A stretch of 64,000 bases of DNA from Euonymus europaeus. Lineage: Eukaryota > Streptophyta > Magnoliopsida > Celastrales > Celastraceae. The notes beneath the pieces were generated by a model. That model searched no databases, had not been told where the DNA came from, and saw only the letters and a list, made by a program, of their open reading frames with translations. Shown in pieces: positions 51,282 to 62,500 of this stretch. The position numbers and the translations under genes were made by a program. The stretch covers positions 22,914,001-22,978,000 of the forward strand of contig OY756964.1 in the NCBI GenBank assembly GCA_963580455.1, written 5' to 3'. The number at the start of each line of letters is the position of its first letter. Position 1 is the stretch's first letter.

Positions 51282-51818
51282 ATGATTTGTCTTTGCGTCG
51301 CTGATCATTGGATTTCAAAAATATGTTTTTTGATCGGACAGCTATGTAATAAGATATTATACATATTTTACTTTAGTCGGTTTTGGAAATTGGTGCCCTT
51401 TCCACGTGTTCTATATATCTCTACACAGTGGCTTCGTGTCAATGGCATATGGCGCCAGGAAAAACTACAAGGAAATATCTGACATTTGTGTCGGTTCATG
51501 AACTCTCTAGACAAAGAAAAAGGTGTGAATCCAAGCCGATTTCATCATTGTGGCATACATGTCGATCCATGTTTTTCTAAGAACTTTAGATCTTTGAGAT
51601 TAAATGGTCCAGAGGCCAGCTAATAATCACATCATTAGTGATGCCTCAGAACATCACCTCACTTTTACCTTTTTTTTTTGGATTGTCTGGATTTCCATCA
51701 CAAACGAATCCGGTAAACAAGCGTCTTGCTATCTATGATCACTTCCGACGAACAATACAAGATGAAACCAATTCAATTTTCTGTGTAGTTGGCTGCGGGA
51801 GAGATATAAAAACATATA
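51282..51818. other. Spacer between the TIR element and the Copia element
   Basis: No gene or clear repeat is seen in these roughly 540 bases. The last five (ATATA, 51814-51818) are the target duplication of the Copia element. Confidence 0.5.
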
Positions 51819-52065
51819 TGTTAGAACAAGATTGCTGAAGAATAAGGAGGAACAAACACAAGAAGACCAAGAGCCAGATAAACGTTTGGGAGAAAACCCA
51901 ATAATCAATTCTTCATAAAATTAGATAAATTGTTTTGGGAATCATCATGCTTAGAAGACATAAAACCAGACTAAATAAAAGACATAAACACCCATAAATA
52001 AAAAGACATAAAAGGACAAACATAAACACAAAATAACATCAGAGCACAATTCACACAAATCAACA
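51819..52065 (-). repeat. 3' LTR of the Copia element
   Basis: This 247-bp repeat matches 54348-54594 at every base I compared. It is adjacent to the polypurine tract, which makes it the downstream LTR relative to pol. Confidence 0.92.
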
Positions 52066-52068
52066 CTC

Positions 52069-54057
52069 CCCCATGAATTGTGCCTTAGACATCATTCCAA
52101 GCCTGGACTTGTGAATCCCAAATTTGTCACGCGGCAGAGCCTTTGTCATCAGATCAGCAACTTGTTTTTCTGAGCTACAATGAACCAAGTTAATAATGCC
52201 TTCAGCCACAGCATCACGAGCAAAATGATATTTAATTGCGATATGCTTTGTGAGATTGTGTTCAACCGGATTCTTTGCAATAGAAATTGCAGATTTGCTG
52301 TCACAATAAACATCAGTAGGTTTCTCTTGAACATAACCAACATCCTCCAGAATTCTCCTAAGCCAGACAGTTTGAGCAGCACTTTTAGATAGAGCAACAA
52401 ATTCCGCCTCAGCTGTGGAGAGAGCAACACTTTTTTGTTTTTTGGATATCCAAGTGCAAGCACCTGATCCAACACTGAACACATATCCGGAAGTACTTTT
52501 CATATCGTCCATGCAACCAGCCCAGTCACTATCACAGTGACCCTCCAACACAACTGCCTTATTAGCTTCATAAAAGATGCCATGATCCTTGGTTCCTTGG
52601 AGATATCTGAGAACTTTTCTAGCAGCACCATAGTGATTCAGACTTGGATTTTGCATGAAGCGAGACAAAAGACAAGCTGCAAATAGAATATCCGGTCTAG
52701 TAGTAGTAAGATACATAAGAGATCCTACTATACTTCGGTATTTCTGAATATCTGCAGGCCCAGAGTCATCATTTTTGTGCATTTTCTCGTTAACAGTCAA
52801 TGGAATTACAACGTGATTACACTCTAAGAGACCAAACTTTGCCAACACAGTTTTAACATATTGTTCCTGGCATATGAAAATACCTTTATCTGTTTGATGC
52901 ACTTCGATTCCGAGAAAATATCGCAATAGACCCAAATCAGTCATCTCATACTTCTTCTTCAAGGTCTCTTTGAATTCAAGAATTTGCTTTTCATCACTCC
53001 CAGTGACAATCACGTCATCAACATAGATGGAGACAACCAAAAGAGAATTGCCTTCTCTGAGAGTGTACAAAGTACTCTCATTTTTGCTCTTCTTCAAACC
53101 TTTTGCAGCAAAGAAACTATCAATCTCAGAGTACCACGTTCTAGGAGATTGTTTTAGCCCATAGAGAGCTTTATGAAGCTTGTAGATACAATCTTCTTTC
53201 CCAGCAATTTGAAATCCCTCTGGTTGCTGTACATAAACCTCCTCCTCAAGAGTACCATTTAGAAAAGCTGATTTCACATCGAGTTGATAAATCTGCCACT
53301 TACATTGTGCTGCCACGGATAACAAAATACGTATTGTTTCCAGTCGTGCCACAGGAGCAAAAGTTTCGTGAAAATCAATTCCAGGCTTCTGATTAAAGCC
53401 TTTCGCAACTAAGCGAGCTTTATACTTTTGAACCTCACCTGAAGAATTTAATTTTAGCTTATACACCCATTTGACTCCAATTATAACTCTATCCTTGGGT
53501 CGACTCACAAGTTCCCAAGTCTGATTTTTTGTGATCATTGACAGTTCCTCTTCCATTGCTTTGTGCCACGCAGGATTAGAAGAGGCTTCATCAAAATTAA
53601 GTGGTTCAATGATAGCCATATTGCAGGTTTCATATATATCTTCCAGATATCTCATCTTTCTTGGAGGACTATCATCAGAGTGATCTTGGAGATCCTCCTC
53701 GTGATGATTAAAACCATGGTGCTCATCAAGAGCATGTGCATCCACAACTGGAACAACATCAGTAGAATCATGAACATCAATAGAAGGAAGAGTAGTAGAG
53801 TCAAAAGATAAGTGGTTCAAATCAGCAGAAGAACTCAATTCCCCAGATTCGTTTAAAAGCAGAATTCCCTCCTCATCAAACACTACATCGCGGCTCACCA
53901 ATAATTTCTTGGTATTCACATCAAACACACGATATGCCTTAGAATTAGAGCTGTAGCCCACAAATAAGCATTTCTTGCTCTTTTTGTCTAACTTTCCCCT
54001 TTTCTCCTCAGGGATATGTACATAGCAAGGACTACCAAAGATACGCAAATGATTCAC
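52069..54057 (-). CDS. Copia pol fragment: integrase tail, reverse transcriptase and RNase H
   Basis: An uninterrupted frame of 665 codons reads to a stop next to the 3' LTR. It starts in the integrase C-terminus ([32 protein letters not shown]), and coding similarity can be followed upstream to about 54083. The reverse transcriptase follows ([30 protein letters not shown], active-site YVDD in [10 protein letters not shown]). RNase H has the expected acidic residues ([25 protein letters not shown]). No stop or frameshift is seen, in line with the identical LTRs. The first Met is not a natural start: the true polyprotein began in gag, now missing. The frame's printed end overlaps the LTR edge by a few bases. 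Confidence 0.9.
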
Positions 54058-54083
54058 ATTAGCTTTAATACCACTCCAAGCTT

Positions 54084-54107
54084 CAACATAAAGGCGCCTT
54101 TATGTTG
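54084..54107. repeat. Perfect 24-bp palindrome beside the foldback
   Basis: The sequence from 54084 to 54107, centred on GGCGCC, equals its own reverse complement. It sits where Copia pol similarity ends, and its last bases overlap the start of the larger foldback. Confidence 0.9.
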
Positions 54108-54345
54108 GAAATATATTTTTATATTCGGGGTGGCACATTGTCCACTCCCCGCCTTTACCCAGGATCGAACTTGGGACCTCCTTTATAGGTTCCTCAGAGG
54201 TCCGTCCTGGTACCACTGAGCCAACTTGGTTCAGTGGTACCAGGACGGACCTCTGAGGAACCTATAAAGGAGGTCCCAAGTTCGATCCTGGGTAAAGGCG
54301 GGGAGTGGACAATGTGCCACCCCGAATATAAAAATATATTTCCAA
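54105..54345. repeat. 241-bp foldback made of two head-to-head SINE-like units
   Basis: Arms of 120 bp at 54105-54224 and 54226-54345 are reverse complements around base 54225, with one mismatch noticed (54220/54230). Each arm carries TTGGTTCAGTGGTACC or the near-identical TTGGCTCAGTGG, which fits polymerase III box A, and CCCAAGTTCGATCCTGGG, a near-ideal box B. The arm is therefore a tRNA-derived SINE-like unit ending in an AT-rich tail (AATATAAAAATATATTTCC). It occupies the place of the missing 5' half of the Copia element, directly against the 5' LTR. A transcript through it would form a hairpin of about 120 bp. Confidence 0.88.
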
Positions 54346-54347
54346 CC

Positions 54348-54594
54348 TGTTAGAACAAGATTGCTGAAGAATAAGGAGGAACAAACACAAGAAGACCAAG
54401 AGCCAGATAAACGTTTGGGAGAAAACCCAATAATCAATTCTTCATAAAATTAGATAAATTGTTTTGGGAATCATCATGCTTAGAAGACATAAAACCAGAC
54501 TAAATAAAAGACATAAACACCCATAAATAAAAAGACATAAAAGGACAAACATAAACACAAAATAACATCAGAGCACAATTCACACAAATCAACA
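54348..54594 (-). repeat. 5' LTR of the Copia element
   Basis: This 247-bp repeat matches the LTR at 51819-52065. Towards the interior it is followed, on the minus strand, by GG and then the foldback; no sequence like the usual initiator-tRNA primer site is present. Confidence 0.92.
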
Positions 54595-54717
54595 ATATAG
54601 AAATATAATTTGATTTTCAAATTGAAACCGACATTATTTTCTATAAACTGAAACCAAACCGAACTTGATTTTTCGGTTCGGTTTTCGGTTCGGTTAAGTT
54701 TCTTCCACCCCTAATTT
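54595..54717. other. Spacer with CGGTTCGGTT repeats, possible hAT-type end
   Basis: After the Copia target duplication come words such as TTCGGTTCGGTTTTCGGTTC and, at 54705-54713, CCACCCCTA. That is the inverse of TAGGGGTGG, a common hAT-type terminus. It ends just before the monooxygenase stop codon. Confidence 0.4.
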
Positions 54718-56572
54718 TTACATGGAAATTATATATGGCGATGATGTATAATCTAAGGGTCCATAAGGCTCAAATAGCTCGGCAAAGAATCCTTTCTTTC
54801 TCTTGGGGTTCCATCCCATGTCTTTACACAACTGGTCACAGTACCAGATATGAACCACACCTACGGATGATCTCCTGTAGTATGGTCCAGATGATTGCTT
54901 ATAGTACTCATCCCATTTTGAAACATCTTTCTCCATATCTTGTATGCTGGGTAGCTTAAATTTTCCATCAAGAAATTCGACCAGCCACCGGCACCTCATC
55001 TCTGAAGTGAACAAGTTGGAAACACTCTCTGAGAATCCGATTACCGCTAGTCGTGGAATCCGAGGATTAATGCATTCCCTATACAAGGGAACTGCTGCTT
55101 TAGGGGATCCAAGAATGGAGTCCTTGAAAACTTGGTTCACAAAGATGTCTTTGAGCTTTGTATCTCCCTTGAATCCTGTAGCCAATATGACCAAATCTGT
55201 GTTGAGAGGTTCATTCTCACCATCAATCACAATTCCTTCTCCGCAGAAGCTGAACTTTGGAGCCTTCTTCAGTATGATACTTCCTTCTTCAACTTTTTCA
55301 TAGAACTTTTCTGGCACTGTTGAGATCAAACAGGCACTAATTTCTTGCAGAAAGCTATGTTGCGGCACCATTCCAAACTTGGCCAGTTTCAGCTTACTCT
55401 TGATATAGCTCTCAACGAATTTCGAGAACCCCCACCTCTGCAGATTTTTATGAGTAAACATTAGTCTCCTCATTGAGAAATTCCTTTCGAAGTAAAAAAG
55501 AAACACTTGAGAGAAAATTAAAAAGTACCACAGGTGCAAGAATTGTTGCTAAAACACTATGCAGAAACCCTTCTCCAGGCTTGTGAACCAACAGCTCGGA
55601 GAACCGGTTGAGGTAGAAATAACCCAGAGGCACACCCCAGGGAAGGTAATCAGGGACATTCCAGTGTTCAGTCTTGTATAAAACTGTGCATGGATGTTCG
55701 ATACCTGCAAATCGACAGTTGCATATGAAATCTGCAGTATACACTATCAATCAATCTTCACAAATTAATGGAGTCTCTAGCAAAAATAGAAGAGTCTATC
55801 ATCACCATTTGCTGTTGAGCACTCCATTGCAATATCAAGAGAAGATTTCTGCAATCCCACGACAGTGACTAGCTTTCCTTTGACAAATTCAGTAGCCGTT
55901 TTGAAATCCATGGCAGTATAGTCCATGGAGTGTATAACATCTCCTTGAAATGCTTCAGGGCCCTTGGTTGGAGGAAATTCTGGAATATTTGGAATTCCAC
56001 TAAACCTTCCCACACAAAGAATCACAAAGTCCGCATGGTAAACCTGTTCAATATCAAAACAATAAACTTTCTACTAGATTTAATAGATCAAGTTGGGATC
56101 ACACTATTCAAGTTCTGATATATGTCTATACCTGAGTGGAAAGACTGCTGCTGGTATCTTCTACTTCAATCTTCCATTTACCTTGGGAGCCAAAGGGCTC
56201 ACCATTGCCATTCCACAGACTCCATGATTGCATCTCTTCATCTGAAACTCCTTCATATTCAATCCCAACAACTTTGGTCTCAAACTTGATGTGCTTGAGC
56301 AGATCAAAATGGCTGGCATACGCTTGGAGGTAATCAAGGACTTGATGATGGTCAGGGAAGTCAGCTGTGACTGAGTCTGGCCATGTGAAATCTGAGAACT
56401 GGTAGGCTGGTTTTGGAGTCTGGAGCTTTGTGGTTTCCATAGTTTTGGTCCATGCCCCTCCAATGCTGCTTGTGGACTCAAAAACTATTGGATTGAAGCC
56501 TTTCGATACAGAGTATTTACAAGCAAGAAGACCACTCATACCAGCTCCGATGATGGCTATCTGTTTTTCCAT
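54718..56572 (-). CDS. Flavin-containing monooxygenase (plant FMO1-like)
   Basis: Four exons on the minus strand (56132-56572, 55806-56043, 55529-55704, 54718-55437) join in phase to 524 residues, a normal length. The FAD-binding GAGMSG is at 9-14. The FMO signature FxGxxxHxxxY is at 179-189 ([11 protein letters not shown]). The NADPH-site loop, usually GxGxSG, reads GLQKSS at 210-215, a common plant variant. ATGF is at 371-374. These enzymes use NADPH and oxygen to oxidise a nitrogen or sulphur atom of small molecules. The relatives closest by pattern belong to the FMO1 clade, which includes the N-hydroxypipecolic acid synthase of systemic immunity, but the substrate cannot be told here. The stop codon lies only about 120 bp from a young Copia insertion. 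I started exon 4 at the CTGCAG acceptor because it restores [12 protein letters not shown]. Confidence 0.92.
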
Positions 56573-58504
56573 GGCAAAAGTGCAGATTTTTTTATCAGAT
56601 TCATATGCCTTTTAAGCTCTCTCTAATACCTATATATCTACTGCAAAGGCAGAGTTTCACTGCAAAGGTAGAGTTTCACTTTTTACCTTTGTGAAAAAGT
56701 CCAAATCTGATTTGCACTATAATACACTATAGTGTGTAGACCCTAATGGTTGGTAATTTTTGTGAGTATTAATAATCATTGAGCTAAACATACAATATTC
56801 TAATACAAAGAGAAGGTTCATTATTGCTAAGAAACTATAAATAATTAAATATTAAAAAAAATCATTGAAACTTTCCACTCTGAGATCATAGATCGTGCCA
56901 ACAACAACAATCCAAAATTTTAATAAATTGTTTGAAAAATATTTTAAGAGATTGTGAAAAGCAGCAATACCATTATTTAATATTTAGTTGAAGATGATTA
57001 GATGGAGATGGAGATGGAGATGAGGATGAGGATGAGGCCCATTTATATGTGTGCTTTGGAATTTGGATGATAAGGCAAACTAGGTAGAAGTAGAACTAGC
57101 AATTAGGGTCGGCTTTAATAATTTTGGTGACCAAAGCGGCACGATATTGTGGTTGAGACTTTAGAAGTTAGAAGAAGAAAAAAAATTCATGATGCTTGGA
57201 AGTTGGAACAGACTAGAACAAAGAAAGGCTGTCCTCAAATTTTCAACCCGTAGAAAAATCGGTTTTGAATGACATGGGATATTTGATCAGCAGTTGAAAA
57301 GAGGAGCCCATTATGTTTGAATCTTACATTTACATCAGAACATCTGTTTTTGTTTGGTTGGATTACTTAAAAGTTAAAAGTTAATGAATAGTTGATTATT
57401 AGGAACAATTAGGGTTCTAGTCAATAAAACCTCCATCATAATTTTTTACTAGTTGTACACCTGCGTTTCGTGTGGCTCCCAGTTTTATCCCATATATATT
57501 TATCATGGGTTTAGGGAAACGTCAGTGTACAGATCTGCATCATAAAACAAAATTTATGGATCCTTTAATAACTGTGTTCTTCATATTTTTAATCTACGAT
57601 AATAAAATACATTGATAAATACAGTATCGTCCCATCTTCCCATTTATCACCTATCACAACAATGATAATATAGTTTTTACGACGTTTTTTATTAGAATAT
57701 AATTTATATAACAAACAATTAGTTTGATAGCCAACTCATATGTACTACACTATAATTACCAAATTAGTGGAGTGGATATGTCTTTAAAATATAGACATAT
57801 TAACATATATGGTTAAAAATTCTCATTGGGGGAATATCATTTGTACTGTTCAGTCACTGCACAATTTCCAAGTTTTAGAAATAGAAGTCTTAAAAGTATT
57901 AAATATATTAATATATCCATGTAGAATACTTTTAACATCAATGACAATTTGTGACTTAAATTTTAGATGCTGGTCGAATAAATGACTCCTGAGTTGTGAG
58001 CAATTAATAAAGACCATGCAGTGACAAAGAAGTCCCAAGTCTATCGACCCCTAGCTAATGTGTCGACCGACTTTCATTAATATGCAAGTCATGTACTTTT
58101 CTCGCCGAAATTCATATTCACAGCTTCAAGGTAGTGACGAGGGATGGCAATTGGCAACAGGGTGGGGGTGGGGATGGGCCGGATCTTGGCCGCCCCAACA
58201 CTCTCATAGTGCCGCACCGTCCTGGTCTTTGGGATAAATCTTTTGTCTCATCAAAATAATCTAACAAAAAAAGAAAAAAAATCATACAATCATCCAACAT
58301 CAAATTTTATAATCTCAAATAATTAATAATAAACAAAAATTAATAATTATAAAAATTAATAAAAAACTTAACTAGTATTGATTAAAATCTAAATTTCTAT
58401 ATAAGTAAATATAAATTATATAGGTAGTATCGGGAGGGTTACCTCCCCACCTCGCATGCGGATTGAATTTTTCTCTCTCATTCTCTCCTTGTCCCAACGT
58501 CGGG
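56573..58504. other. Intergenic region upstream of the monooxygenase
   Basis: No gene is seen. A 19-bp tandem pair is at 56640-56677 (ACTGCAAAGGCAGAGTTTC and a one-base variant), about 70 bases before the FMO start on its strand, perhaps in its leader or promoter. A GATGGA/GATGAG microsatellite lies at 57001-57036. Near 58138-58200 the GGGATGGCAATTGGCAACAG start and G-rich run resemble the end of a small plant transposon. Confidence 0.45.
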
Positions 58505-58680
58505 TCACATCAACATAAAATGTATCCCAATACAGTCACATACTCATTAATATCATCAAAACACATCTCTTAATATAGACACATCAATATAACACGTCTC
58601 ATAATATAATCAAATCAATAAAAACACACATTCTCATACATTATCCATTTTCATTAAAACATCACCATTGTCAGAGCTCT
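58505..58680 (-). repeat. Reverse-strand copy of the dispersed AT-rich repeat
   Basis: Read on the minus strand, this contains ATGTGTTTTGATGATATTAA and GAGTATGTGACTGTATTGGG, matching the words of 31490-32165 and 11236-11345. Non-coding. Confidence 0.6.
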
Positions 58681-59526
58681 AATATCCTTAAAAGGCCATG
58701 AGGAAATCACAAGTCAACCCAACATAAGCCCATACCACCATAGAAAGCCCACAAAATTAGGCCCATAATGAAGAATGAAAAAAAAACTACGATTAGACAA
58801 TTTCGTAAGCAACATATATGCTGATTCAAATGTCGTGACTGTTTGATTGATTTTTTTAGTGTCATTTTACGTGCAAAGGGAATTTAAACTTCACCAAATT
58901 AAATTAATTATAGTTCTCGATTAATGCTATAAATGTTAAAATGGGATAAATTTATTCAAAAATATAAAATGGTCTTAAAAAGCTCATTTGATGGAAAATT
59001 TCAAAAAATTGGTCAAAATGATTTGACTAACGTTTAAATTGTGGTTGAAATTATCTTATTTTCATTGTATTTGATTGATAAGAAGCATACATGCTGAATA
59101 ATACAAACACAGAACAAACCCAATAACAAAAGAAAGCCCAAAATGAAATCCAATAATACCAGGCTCTTGTATTATCTATCCAAGCCCAAATATTCCTGGT
59201 TCTGGCCCAACCATTTCAGAGTGGTTTTATTTTGCCAGCTGTCGGTACATGATTCGTTTGCCTGATGCCTTGTTAAAGGAGTCAGAAAAAATTACCTACG
59301 CGAAGAAAAGCTGAGACAGTCGTGTTTGCTGGTCTTCAAATTTGATTGAATTAATCCTCTCTTTCTCTGTTTCGTTTTTCTCCTTTTTGGTTTTCGAATT
59401 TCTCTTGATTTTTAAGTTCGATAATTTTTTTTAATTTCACTCAATCGAAGGCAATCGCTTAGAAGCGAGAGTTGTTTTTGTCGGGGGGTCGATTGGTTTT
59501 GTTAGGGTTTTCAATTGAAGAGGAAG
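58681..59526. other. Intergenic region and promoter of the ubiquilin gene
   Basis: No gene or clear repeat is seen. The last 200 bases, with TTCTCTCTTTCTCTG-like CT-rich words, are probably the 5' leader. Confidence 0.4.
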
Positions 59527-62500
59527 ATGGGAGCAGAGGGCGATTCGAGCGACTCAAAGCTCGGTGCTGGTGGCAGTGCTGAAGGAGAGGGAGTGCCTAT
59601 TAATGTACGGTGCTCGAACGGTTCGAAATTTACGGTGAGGGCGTTCCTTGAATCGACTGTTGGGGCTTTCAAGTCCCTGTTGGCACAGAATTGTGACGTA
59701 CCAGCGGAGCAGCAGAGGCTGATTTATAAGGGTCGCATCTTGAAAGACGATCAAACCCTTGAAAGCTTTGGTAAGCTCTTTTTTTTTTGTGTGTGTGTGA
59801 ATGCGGAGTAAATTCGATAATTATGGTTTTAGAATTGAATTTCTTGTTTTTTTGTTGTGTTATGATACGGGAGCTTGCTTTTGAAACCAGGTTTGTGTGT
59901 CTAGTGGACTTTTGCGGTTTAGAATTATATGATTTAGCTGTTTTAAGGGGTTTTATTGTATAGGAATCTGTTATGTTCTCTACTTTTATTAGTATCAAAA
60001 GCATATATTTTGTCTGATACTGGATTATGTATGTTAGTATAATGTTGTGATTGGTACCAATTATTGGAGTAATTGAGAATCGATGTTTGTGGATTCATGA
60101 GGCTATTACAACGTTTTGTTTTTTGTGAGAGCTCTATCATATGTCTCACTTAGCTGAGTGAGCTGCTACTGACTCTCAACCGTAAACTTTTCTCTATCGT
60201 TGGGCGCGTGGAGCATCATTTCTTAGATAACGACATTTAATATGTAATAATTGTATGATTTACCTTTTAATTTTACAGTTGTTCCTATAATCATTATATC
60301 GGACTTGATAATGCTGTGATTGGTTCCAACTATTGATAAATGCTGGTGGAATCGTGAGTGTGTTGCCACTTTTTTAGTTTATGAGAGCTCTGCCATGTGT
60401 CTGACTTAGCTGATTGAGCTGTTACTGACTCTCAATGGTAAACTTTCCTCGATCGTTGGACACTTGGAGCATTGATTCTTAGATATCCACCTATGATATA
60501 ATGCCTGTATGATTTACTTTTTAATTTTGCAGTTTTTCATATGATCAATATAATTGAACTTGATCTATGTGGTGATAAAATTGGGGGAAATTTTTCATTA
60601 TTTACGATGACAGCTTGTGGGCATGCGCTCACACCTTTTCTAGATTGTATAGAAAATTTGTATCTGCTTTTCTGTTGCATGTGTGATTGGTTTGTCCCCA
60701 AGGTTACTCAAGATCTGCTAGAGATGGCAATGAGATTCCTACTTCTTTCAATTATTGATAACTGTCTCATGCAAGTACTTATGTGCTTGCCTGCTTGGCA
60801 ATGTGAATTTGCTACGATGGGTAGTGTATTGCATAGTTAGGTGTTCAGTTAGAAAGTGGTTATGTTTAATAATTTTTTTGAGGAAGGATTAATGGGTATT
60901 GTTTAATGTATTTGGAGAAAAGGAAATTATATATGCAAATGGAAGAAAAAATCTTGGTATATTAATTTGAAAGAATTGGAATTTTCTTGAGATATATTTT
61001 TAATTCACCATTGTTTAATATGTTAGTCTCTTATCAAGTAATATTTTTCTTGTTAATTTTCCTGAGTTTTAAATAATCTATATAAATTGATGAAGCATTC
61101 TACAAGGAAATTTCCAAGTAGTGTCTTTATTCAGTTATTGCAACTTAGTGTCACACTATCATGGGTTCAAACCATTTGATAAGGTTGCATTTATTTGCCT
61201 TCCCTGACCCCGCACTATTATAGCAGCTTTTTGTGCTTTATGCTGTTCTAAAAATATGTTTGAAGTAAAAATGCCAATATTTGTTTTCCTTTAAAAAGTT
61301 ATCTAGTTTATGTTTATTTCCATATATTATATTGATTTATTTCATTCCATCTGTGTGGTGGTTAACATCCCACATTATCCCATTGTTCTATAAAAAAGAC
61401 TAAAAGCTGAAAGAATTGGCCAACAAGATAATGTCGCAAGTATATGGTTAGAGGTGCTTTTATTTTCGCAAAAACTGATTCTATGCCTTTAAAACTCAAC
61501 GACCTCTTTCACTCTCTTTTCGAGAATTTATCCACTCTCTATCTCGGTGTTGCGTGCAATCTCAGATGAAGTTCCACGTTGCATTTGTAATATGCAGTGA
61601 TAAGTGATAACTGAATGAGGTCTTGAATGGACATGAAGGAGAAAGAGAGAAGAAAGAGGCTTGCTTACTGGTGTTAATTGACATAATGAAGAGAAGAGAG
61701 AGAGAGAGAAAAATGTATAGATCTGCTTGTATGCTGACAGAAAAACTAAGGAAAAGTTCCAATTTCGTATTTTGATTTATATGTGTGTCTGTTTGGGCTT
61801 CAGGGATCATATAAGTTACAGGTTGTGTTTGCGGTTTGAGGGGATGCTTGGGAATGGTGACCATTAATTCAACTCAGTTCAGAAACAATCCTAAATGATT
61901 AGCCAATTGTTCTTTGAAAACTTTACTTCGGGTTCTAACCAAATGAAGAAAATTTAAAACTGAACACAATATCCTTGAATAACCTCATTGTTTAGTATTG
62001 CAGACACATTTTATTATAATGTGATCTTTTGTAGGCCAGAGAGGTTGTGTGTTATGTTCAATGGTGTGTTGAAAGTCTGTTTATCTTTTGGCAAGAAAAA
62101 GTGAGTATAATCTATTCTCCTTTCTCTTCTCTATCTCTCTCTTACTTTTGGTTTTAAGGCCAAAATGGATGGGAAGATATGGGCAGTATATCACATTTAG
62201 ATGTGGGGTAGATGTTTGATGAATGACCATAGAAGTCACATGTTTACTGGTGTGAGTGGTCCTGCTACTTTTTATGTTTAACTACCTCCCTTACACTGCT
62301 CATTATTGTGTCCTTCAGCCTTCTAGATGTGTTTGCTTCTATAGTTTGTTTGCAATAATCTTGTTACATGTCACCAAAAACTAAAAATGTAGCCAGCCAT
62401 TGCTTTCGGATACTTGGGCAATCATATAATATGTCTTTGCATGTATTTTAGTTGTCTTACATGTGATATACTCCGGCTACAAAATCATAACATTACGCTG

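Larger units (their letters stand above)
51819..54594 (-). mobile_element. Young, internally deleted Copia LTR retrotransposon
   Basis: LTRs of 247 bp at 51819-52065 and 54348-54594 appear identical by eye and have TG...CA ends (TGTTAGAACAAG to AAATCAACA). The same ATATA flanks the element at 51814-51818 and 54595-54599. A purine tract (GGGGGAG on the minus strand) adjoins the left LTR, so the element reads leftwards and the right LTR is the 5' one. Between them lies one long pol frame. Next to the 5' LTR a primer-binding site, gag, protease and most of integrase are absent; a foldback repeat stands there instead. The element could only move with help from a relative, and lacking a visible primer site it probably cannot move at all. 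Confidence 0.92.

Noticed and set aside
54226..54345. Possible tRNA gene in the foldback arm
   Set aside because: Box A and box B are present, but the arm does not fold as a full cloverleaf with a normal acceptor stem, and it continues into an AT-rich SINE-like tail.
54016..54437. Two frames on opposite strands giving the same peptide
   Set aside because: They are the two arms of the foldback; identical peptides on both strands result from the inverted repeat.
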